Positions 58,141 through 64,000 of a stretch of 64,000 nt of DNA are shown here, one piece after another. A model generated the notes under the pieces. The model was not told the DNA's origin and made no database searches. It was given only the letters and a program-made list of their open reading frames with translations. Numbering within the stretch: the first letter of the stretch is position 1; each line of letters starts with the position of its first letter. Source of the stretch: Marisediminitalea aggregata (lineage in GTDB: Bacteria; Pseudomonadota; Gammaproteobacteria; Enterobacterales; Alteromonadaceae); the NCBI RefSeq assembly GCF_900129565.1, contig NZ_FQWD01000004.1:186001-250000 (forward strand). Direction: 5' to 3'. A program made the translations under genes and the position numbers.

Positions 58141-59455
58141 GACGCGTCTCCTCATCATCTACAAAACTGGCCTCTTCAGCCTGGTCTTCCGCGCTTTGCA
58201 TGGCTTGTTTCACTTTGGCTTTCGCTTCGCGCTTTTTGTTGCGTTTAGCTTCGCGCTTAGCGTCGGCTTTTGCTCCTTTGGTCAGCGCCTGGACGCCGGC
58301 CACACGCAGTTCAAAATCAATTCTAAGCAACAGCGATACAGCAACTGCCATGACAATTAGACTAGAGCCGCCATAACTAACCAATGGCAGGGTAAGCCCT
58401 TTAGTCGGGAGAATACCGGCGCTTGCACCAATGTTGACCGCCGTTTGGAAACTAAACCAGATGCCAATGGAGTAAGCCATAAAACCATCAAACGGACGGT
58501 CGTTAGCCAACGCGCGATTCCCAATTTGCAATGCGCGAAGTACCAGCCACAGCATAAGCAGCAATACCATCATAACGCCAACAAAGCCCAGCTCCTCAGC
58601 CAGTATCGCCATTACGAAATCGGTGTGCGCTTCGGGGAGGAACTCCAGCTTTTGCAAACTGTTACCCAGGCCCTGACCAAACCAGTTGCCGCGGCCATAA
58701 GCCATTAGCGACTGAGTAAGCTGGTAGCCACTGCCAAACGGGTCAGCCCATGGGTCTAAAAACGAGGTTACCCGTCTTAGCCGGTATTCCTCAAAGACAA
58801 TCAATGCCACAACGGCCAAAATGCCGACAAACATTAACGCGAAAAACTGCCACAATCTTGCCCCGGCCAGGAACAGCAGCCCGATAGTCGTCGCCAACAT
58901 CACAACCACAGTCCCCAAATCAGGTTGAGCCAAGAGCAATAATGCCAGGATAAAAAACACAACCAGCGGCTTAATAAACCCTTTCAGGTTTTCTGTTACT
59001 TCATCGTAGCGACGGACCAAATACCCCGCCAGATAACAGAAAAAGAATAATTTAGCGGGCTCTGCGGCCTGAATGGTGATGGGACCGAGTGCAAGCCAAC
59101 GGGTTGAACCATTTACGTTTCGACCTATCAGCAGCACTGCCACCAATAACCCTATTGCCAGCAACAGCATGTAGGGGTTAGCCACACGCCAGAATTGCAT
59201 AGGTAACTGCACCACCACCATGGCAGCGATAACCGCACCAATCAGATAAATGCCATGGCGAATAGCAAAGTAGAATGGGTTGTCGTGAAGCCGGTCTGCA
59301 ATGGGCATGGATGCTGAACAGACGATGATCAGACCTATCGCCATCAGCGCAAAGGCTACCAATACAATGCCCCCGTCAAACACGGGTTCACTGTGCGCAG
59401 GCTCATCATGACGCGCTGAAAATAACGAGGCAAGCTGGCTGGTCACGGCATTCAT
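58133..59455 (-). CDS. ftsW: Lipid II polymerase / division protein FtsW
   Basis: This 440-residue SEDS protein has about ten membrane helices and the family stretches YLVRRYDE, LLAQPDLGTV and LPLVSYGGSS. It polymerises septal peptidoglycan with FtsI. A lysine/alanine-rich cytoplasmic tail (~395-425) is longer than in E. coli. Overlaps murD by four bases. Confidence 0.97.
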   Translation of the reverse strand: MNAVTSQLASLFSARHDEPAHSEPVFDGGIVLVAFALMAIGLIIVCSASMPIADRLHDNPFYFAIRHGIYLIGAVIAAMVVVQLPMQFWRVANPYMLLLAIGLLVAVLLIGRNVNGSTRWLALGPITIQAAEPAKLFFFCYLAGYLVRRYDEVTENLKGFIKPLVVFFILALLLLAQPDLGTVVVMLATTIGLLFLAGARLWQFFALMFVGILAVVALIVFEEYRLRRVTSFLDPWADPFGSGYQLTQSLMAYGRGNWFGQGLGNSLQKLEFLPEAHTDFVMAILAEELGFVGVMMVLLLMLWLVLRALQIGNRALANDRPFDGFMAYSIGIWFSFQTAVNIGASAGILPTKGLTLPLVSYGGSSLIVMAVAVSLLLRIDFELRVAGVQALTKGAKADAKREAKRNKKREAKAKVKQAMQSAEDQAEEASFVDDEETRHD

Positions 59456-60768
59456 GCTGACAGCTCCCCAATGGCACCGGCGAAGACTTCTGCCCGGTGC
59501 TGATAATTCTTAAACATGTCAAGACTCGCACACGCGGGCGACAATAAGACTGTATCACCCGGCTGGGTTAGCGATGCGGCCAGACTCACGGCGTCAGGCA
59601 GTGTAGCAACATAGTGCCCGTTTTCGGCGATATCGCTAAGGACTTTACCGTCCCGACCTAGCGCAATAACCACATCAACATGTTCATCGAGCAGTGGTTT
59701 TAGTTCGGACAGGTCCGCGCCTTTTGCATCGCCACCTGCGATTAACACCAAGCGCCCGGTTAACGAAGGCGCGAGGCCCGTTAGCGCAGCTTCAGTTGCG
59801 CCTATGTTCGTCGCCTTAGAGTCGTCAATGTAGCTCACTCCACCTTTCACCGCGATTTTGGCGCAGCGGTGCGGTGCTGGCTTAAAGGTTTTTACCGCTT
59901 CTGCAGCCTCTGACAGATCTATTTCCAGTGCCGACACCAGCGCTAACGCAGCCTGTATATTGAGCACATTGTGTAGCCCCACTAATTGGGTGTCTGACAA
60001 TTTCAATAAAGGCGCGCCGTTATACAAAATCGCCTGCGATGTGGCATCCCAGCCAAAACCGGTCTGAGATTGCGTAAGTCCTGTCTCAATGCAAGGTATA
60101 TCGGCATTGCAGGGGCTTGTTTCGGCATCGTCACGATGCGTAACTGCACAGGCTGCATGCGCGAATATCCGCTGCTTCGCTTCGCGGTAAGCCTCGAAGC
60201 TACCGTGACGATCGAGGTGGTCCGCGGAAATATTCAGTAAAGTGGCGGCGACTAACGACAAGGATTCTGTGGTTTCTAACTGAAAACTCGACAGTTCCAA
60301 CACCACGGCCTGAGGCGCCAAGGCTAATGCATCGAGTGCCGGTAATCCGACATTGCCGGCCGCGACCGCTTTTATGCCAAGGTGTTCAAGAATATGGGTA
60401 GCTAGCAGTGTTACCGTGGTTTTGCCATTGGAGCCAGTCACACCCAGCACCGGACACTGTATGGCCTGAGCGAATAGTTCAATATCGCCGACGACCTTTA
60501 CCCCACAAGCATCAGCGTCCTGAATCGCTGGCAGCGCAGGTGAAATCCCCGGGCTAACGACCAGCACATCCACGCCCTGCCAGTAATCTGCTGGCAATTC
60601 ACCGCAGGTGACATCAATGGTGAGTGTATCTGGTACTGAAGCGTCAGGGCGGGTGTCCCAAAGCTTCACAGACTTGCCCTGATCCAGTAAATAACGCACG
60701 CAGGACATCCCGGTGATACCCGCACCTGCCACAACAACATTGTTTGCGTTATTTATTAAGTTAGTCAT
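59452..60768 (-). CDS. murD: UDP-N-acetylmuramoylalanine--D-glutamate ligase MurD
   Basis: This 438-residue Mur ligase has GAGITGMSCVRYL, the ATP loop GVTGSNGKTTV and the later DDSKATN. It adds D-Glu. The ATG at 60768 overlaps the mraY stop (TAATG) and gives the normal length; the longer frame inside mraY is rejected. Confidence 0.96.
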   Translation of the reverse strand: MTNLINNANNVVVAGAGITGMSCVRYLLDQGKSVKLWDTRPDASVPDTLTIDVTCGELPADYWQGVDVLVVSPGISPALPAIQDADACGVKVVGDIELFAQAIQCPVLGVTGSNGKTTVTLLATHILEHLGIKAVAAGNVGLPALDALALAPQAVVLELSSFQLETTESLSLVAATLLNISADHLDRHGSFEAYREAKQRIFAHAACAVTHRDDAETSPCNADIPCIETGLTQSQTGFGWDATSQAILYNGAPLLKLSDTQLVGLHNVLNIQAALALVSALEIDLSEAAEAVKTFKPAPHRCAKIAVKGGVSYIDDSKATNIGATEAALTGLAPSLTGRLVLIAGGDAKGADLSELKPLLDEHVDVVIALGRDGKVLSDIAENGHYVATLPDAVSLAASLTQPGDTVLLSPACASLDMFKNYQHRAEVFAGAIGELSA

Positions 60769-61850
60769 TAGCGTAGTTTTAACGTAGCCAGTCCAATGAG
60801 CACCAATATCAGTGAGATGATCCAAAAGCGCACAATAACGCGCGGCTCTGGCCACCCTTTTAATTCATAGTGATGGTGAATAGGCGCCATTCTGAAAATG
60901 CGCTCACCACGTAGTTTGTAAGATCCCACCTGCATGATCACTGACAAGGTCTCCATAACAAACACGCCGCCCATTATGATGAGGACAATTTCCTGACGAA
61001 CCAGAACTGCCAGTACGCCCAGCGTGCCGCCCAGTGCCAGCGAGCCGACATCGCCCATGAATACCATGGCCGGGTAAGTGTTAAACCACAAGAATCCCAG
61101 GCCCGCGCCCACAATTGCGGTACACACAATCACCAGCTCACTGGTGAGTGGGATGTACGGAATATTGAGGTAGGCAGAGAAATTCACGTTGCCGGTTACG
61201 TAAGCAAAAATGGCAAACGCGCCCGCCACCAGTATCGTCGGCACAATAGCCAGACCATCAAGACCGTCTGTCAGGTTCACAGCATTACTGGTACCTACCA
61301 AGGCGAAATACACAATGCCGATGTAAAAGATGCCCAGTTGCGGCAATACTTCTTTGAAAAACGGTACCAACAGCGCGGTTTCTTCCATTTGCTGAGCGCT
61401 GCTATACAGGTAAAACGCCACGCACAGCGCGATTGCCGACTGCCAGAAGTATTTCCAGCGCGCGATTAAACCTTTGGAATCCTTGCGGATCACTTTGCGG
61501 TAATCATCCACAAAACCGACGATACCAAACGTTACCACCACGAACAGCGTAACCAGCACATAACGGTTGCTGAGATCTGCCCAAAGCAACACACTGATCA
61601 CGATGGCGGCGAGGATTAACAGTCCGCCCATTGTGGGCGTGCCCGCCTTGGACAAATGTGACTCCGGGCCGTCATTGCGAACCGTTTGACCGATCTGCAT
61701 CATTTGCAGCCAGCGAATCATTTTCGGGCCGATAAGAATGGCGATCAGCAAGGCCGTCAGCGTGCTCAGAATGGCCCGCATAGTTAAATAAGAAAATACG
61801 TTAAACCCAGTCTCAAACTGCGTTAGCCAGTCGGCGAGCCAGATCAACAT
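60768..61850 (-). CDS. mraY: Phospho-MurNAc-pentapeptide transferase MraY
   Basis: This 360-residue protein has ten membrane helices and the catalytic motifs [16 protein letters not shown] and the His-rich [13 protein letters not shown]. It forms lipid I. Overlaps murF by seven bases. Confidence 0.98.
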   Translation of the reverse strand: MLIWLADWLTQFETGFNVFSYLTMRAILSTLTALLIAILIGPKMIRWLQMMQIGQTVRNDGPESHLSKAGTPTMGGLLILAAIVISVLLWADLSNRYVLVTLFVVVTFGIVGFVDDYRKVIRKDSKGLIARWKYFWQSAIALCVAFYLYSSAQQMEETALLVPFFKEVLPQLGIFYIGIVYFALVGTSNAVNLTDGLDGLAIVPTILVAGAFAIFAYVTGNVNFSAYLNIPYIPLTSELVIVCTAIVGAGLGFLWFNTYPAMVFMGDVGSLALGGTLGVLAVLVRQEIVLIIMGGVFVMETLSVIMQVGSYKLRGERIFRMAPIHHHYELKGWPEPRVIVRFWIISLILVLIGLATLKLR

Positions 61851-63262
61851 GCTATTTTCTCCCGCCGACGATTAAGCTTTCCCAATGGGGATTCCTCCAA
61901 TGCTGTAATAACTTGTTCCATTCTGGCGCTGCGCGAGCCTTTAACCAGAATAGTCAGGTCGCGTTGTTCATGACCTAAATCACTAACCAGTGCATCGACC
62001 AATGCAGATTGCTCGCTGAAATGAAATGCGCCCTGGCCAAATGCCGTAGTAGCGCTCTGGCTAAGTACGCCTGCGGTATACAGGCAATCAATGCCGCGCT
62101 GTTTCGCGTACTCGCCTACCTGCTGATGATAAAAACGCGCCTGCTCGCCCAGTTCAGCCATGTCTCCCAGTACCAGTACTTGTTTACCGGCGAAGCTGGC
62201 CAGGGTATCAATAGCGGCTTTCACCGACCCCACGTTGGCATTGTAGGTATCATCCAGCACGCGTACCTGGTCGGTAAACGGCACAACTTTCAGTCGTCCA
62301 CCCACCGCTTTCATCGCCAGCAAACCGAACTTGATGTCTTCCAACGTGGCGCCGACCGCCATGGTCAGCGCGGCTGACACCAGCGCATTGCCCACATTGT
62401 GCATACCCGGCACTGATAAACGTACTTCTGCACTGCCTTTTGGCGTATGCATGACAAATTCTGCGCAGCCATTCAGGTCAATAGTAATATCCGAAGCGTA
62501 ATAATCTGCTTCCGGGTTTGCTGAATCCGGGGCAAATGTTTGTACCGGCTGATACTTCAACTTACCCAACCAGAACTCAGCAAACTGGCTGTCGCGATTC
62601 ACAATGGCCAGGCCTTTCTCACCTAAGCCTTTGAAAATTTCACTCTTTGCCCGGGCCACGCCCAACAAGCTACCAAAGCCTTCAAGGTGAGCCGCAGCTG
62701 CGTTCACAATCGTCGCCACATCCGGCTTTACCAGATTCGTGGTATAAGCGATTTCACCCAGGTGATTGGCGCCCATTTCGATAACGGCGTATTCATGCTC
62801 AGGTGTCAGACGCAATAGCGTTAAAGGCACACCAATGTCGTTATTAAAGTTTCCCGCGGTGGCTAAGACGTTGCCGCGCTGTGCCAGAATAGCCGCACAC
62901 ATTTCTTTGACGGTAGTTTTACCGCTGCTACCGGTAATGCCTATGGTTTTTGGCTTGATCTCAGCTTTGACTGCAGCGCCTAAATCACCCAACGCGATCT
63001 TGGTATCTTCAACGTAAATAACCGGTACCCGTGATGTCACACTGACGTCAAGTTGTGTGCTTGCGATGATCGCGCTGGCGCCGGCATTGATGGCCGCTTC
63101 TGCAAATGCATGGCCGTCAAAGTTGTCGCCCTTGAGTGCCAGGTAAACGTCACCCTGATTAATTTGTCGCGTATCAGTGCTCACTGCACTTACTGCTATA
63201 TCCTGACCATCTAATCGTCCCTGGATCTGTTGAGCAATCCATGCCAGCGTTGTGTTTATCAT
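61844..63262 (-). CDS. murF: UDP-MurNAc-tripeptide--D-Ala-D-Ala ligase MurF
   Basis: This ~472-residue Mur ligase has the ATP loop [21 protein letters not shown] and [10 protein letters not shown]. It adds the D-Ala-D-Ala made by Ddl. The ATG at 63262 overlaps the murE stop (ATGA); a GTG nine bases upstream is possible. Confidence 0.96.
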   Translation of the reverse strand: MINTTLAWIAQQIQGRLDGQDIAVSAVSTDTRQINQGDVYLALKGDNFDGHAFAEAAINAGASAIIASTQLDVSVTSRVPVIYVEDTKIALGDLGAAVKAEIKPKTIGITGSSGKTTVKEMCAAILAQRGNVLATAGNFNNDIGVPLTLLRLTPEHEYAVIEMGANHLGEIAYTTNLVKPDVATIVNAAAAHLEGFGSLLGVARAKSEIFKGLGEKGLAIVNRDSQFAEFWLGKLKYQPVQTFAPDSANPEADYYASDITIDLNGCAEFVMHTPKGSAEVRLSVPGMHNVGNALVSAALTMAVGATLEDIKFGLLAMKAVGGRLKVVPFTDQVRVLDDTYNANVGSVKAAIDTLASFAGKQVLVLGDMAELGEQARFYHQQVGEYAKQRGIDCLYTAGVLSQSATTAFGQGAFHFSEQSALVDALVSDLGHEQRDLTILVKGSRSARMEQVITALEESPLGKLNRRREKIAC

Positions 63263-64000
63263 TTGCTGCACTCCTGCTGCAAACGAGCTATCACTGCCCG
63301 TTCGTCATAGTTAATTCGTTGCTTACCAATGATTTGATAATCTTCATGGCCCTTACCCGCAGCAAGAATCAAGTCGTCTGCTGCGGCGTGACTCAGGCAA
63401 TAGCGAATCGCCTGTTCCCGATCTGGAATATCCTGGGCTAGCTCAGGCTTCGTGAGCCCGGCTTTGATGTCGGCCACAATGGCTTCAGGCTGTTCAGAAC
63501 GGCTGTTGTCGGTGGTGATCACCAGGTAATCTGCCCCGGCTTCTGCCGCTTTTGCCATTAAAGGACGTTTACCTTTGTCACGGTCGCCACCACAACCGAA
63601 TACACACCACACATGTCCGTGGGTATGGCTGCGCAATGCGGCAAGTGCTTTTTCCAGCGCGTCAGGCGTATGGGCATAATCCACCACGACATTCGCGCGC
63701 TGTTCAAATTCAAACACTTCCAGGCGACCCGGCACGGCATGTACCTGCTCAATGGCTTTTACCACATTGGCAAATCGTTCGCCCTGACACAGCAATGCGG
63801 CCGTCGCACTCATCAGGTTGGCAATATTAAACTCACCCAGTAAGGCAACCTGCACCACGGTTGTACCCCATGAGCTCGCCAGCCTGAACTGACATCCATT
63901 TGGATGGTATTGCACATTTGTGGCAAAACAATAGCGCTGTTCGGGCAAATTCTGCGGTGTATCTGGCAGCACATTTGTCCATACCGTTTCAATCTCGTTG
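63259..64000 (-). CDS. murE: UDP-MurNAc-dipeptide--2,6-diaminopimelate ligase MurE, C-terminal part (5' end outside window)
   Basis: The frame is open to the window edge, giving ~247 residues. DYAHTPDALEKAL, GCGGDRDKGKRPLM and AGKGHEDYQ identify MurE. The diaminopimelate-recognising DNPR motif appears as DNSR (TTDNSRSEQP), keeping the Asn and Arg. The product adds meso-diaminopimelate to the stem peptide. Confidence 0.95.
   Translation of the reverse strand, partial: NEIETVWTNVLPDTPQNLPEQRYCFATNVQYHPNGCQFRLASSWGTTVVQVALLGEFNIANLMSATAALLCQGERFANVVKAIEQVHAVPGRLEVFEFEQRANVVVDYAHTPDALEKALAALRSHTHGHVWCVFGCGGDRDKGKRPLMAKAAEAGADYLVITTDNSRSEQPEAIVADIKAGLTKPELAQDIPDREQAIRYCLSHAAADDLILAAGKGHEDYQIIGKQRINYDERAVIARLQQECSK

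Noticed and set aside
1..64000. tRNA, rRNA, CRISPR arrays, insertion sequences, integrases and attachment sites
   Set aside because: I looked through all intergenic regions and found no cloverleaf, no regular spaced repeats, no transposase or integrase motif.

Overview
This window looks like chromosome from a marine gammaproteobacterium of the Alteromonadales (Alteromonas/Glaciecola-like). The basis is the protein sequences (SrmB, HemW, SecA, FtsZ and the murE-to-secA gene order), a large TonB-dependent receptor of the type common in that order, and a complete alginate-degradation locus. It is dense and almost wholly protein-coding. I saw no rRNA, tRNA, CRISPR array, insertion sequence or phage gene.

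Region 1 (1-4182) is housekeeping: the 3' end of srmB, then rdgB and hemW overlapping one another, then a DMT-type exporter divergent from a LysR regulator. Region 2 (4440-9031) is an unusual cassette: a Tat-signal protein of unknown function, a small PqqD-like protein, an HPr-kinase-related protein (the family I know as HprK-related kinase A) and a nucleotidyltransferase-fold protein, with overlapping reading frames. An inositol-monophosphatase-family enzyme and a methyltransferase follow. This is the best candidate here for a poorly described system.

Region 3 (9172-31718, probably also the receptor at 31982-33901) is an alginate utilisation locus. Secreted or surface lyases (PL6, two PL7) cut the polymer; a TonB-dependent receptor should import oligomers; a PL17 lipoprotein releases unsaturated monomers; an MFS permease imports them; KdgF opens the ring; an SDR and/or a beta-hydroxyacid-dehydrogenase-like enzyme reduces DEH to KDG; KdgK and Eda give pyruvate and glyceraldehyde-3-phosphate. 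Class II aldolase and fructose-1,6-bisphosphatase are built into the same run, so triose can go straight to fructose-6-phosphate. A divergent operon carries a PMI-like enzyme, an Nramp-like protein without the metal-binding motifs, and a lipoprotein PL7. Two paralogous FadR-type GntR regulators sit back to back. A repeated operator-like sequence (TTGGT-CA-ACCAA type) coincides with the -35 hexamer of at least four promoters, including that of one regulator.

Region 4 (33984-45643, minus strand) is a complete chemosensory operon without flagellar genes: a soluble receptor with two signalling tips, a triple CheW-domain protein, CheB, a HEAT-repeat protein, CheR, CheY, CheA, a STAS protein, a ParA-type ATPase, a second CheY and a membrane-anchored receptor. 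Region 5 (46073-64000, minus strand) is the division and cell-wall cluster, murE (partial) -murF-mraY-murD-ftsW-murG-murC-ddlB-ftsQ-ftsA-ftsZ-lpxC, followed by an M23 peptidase where E. coli has secM, then secA and mutT.
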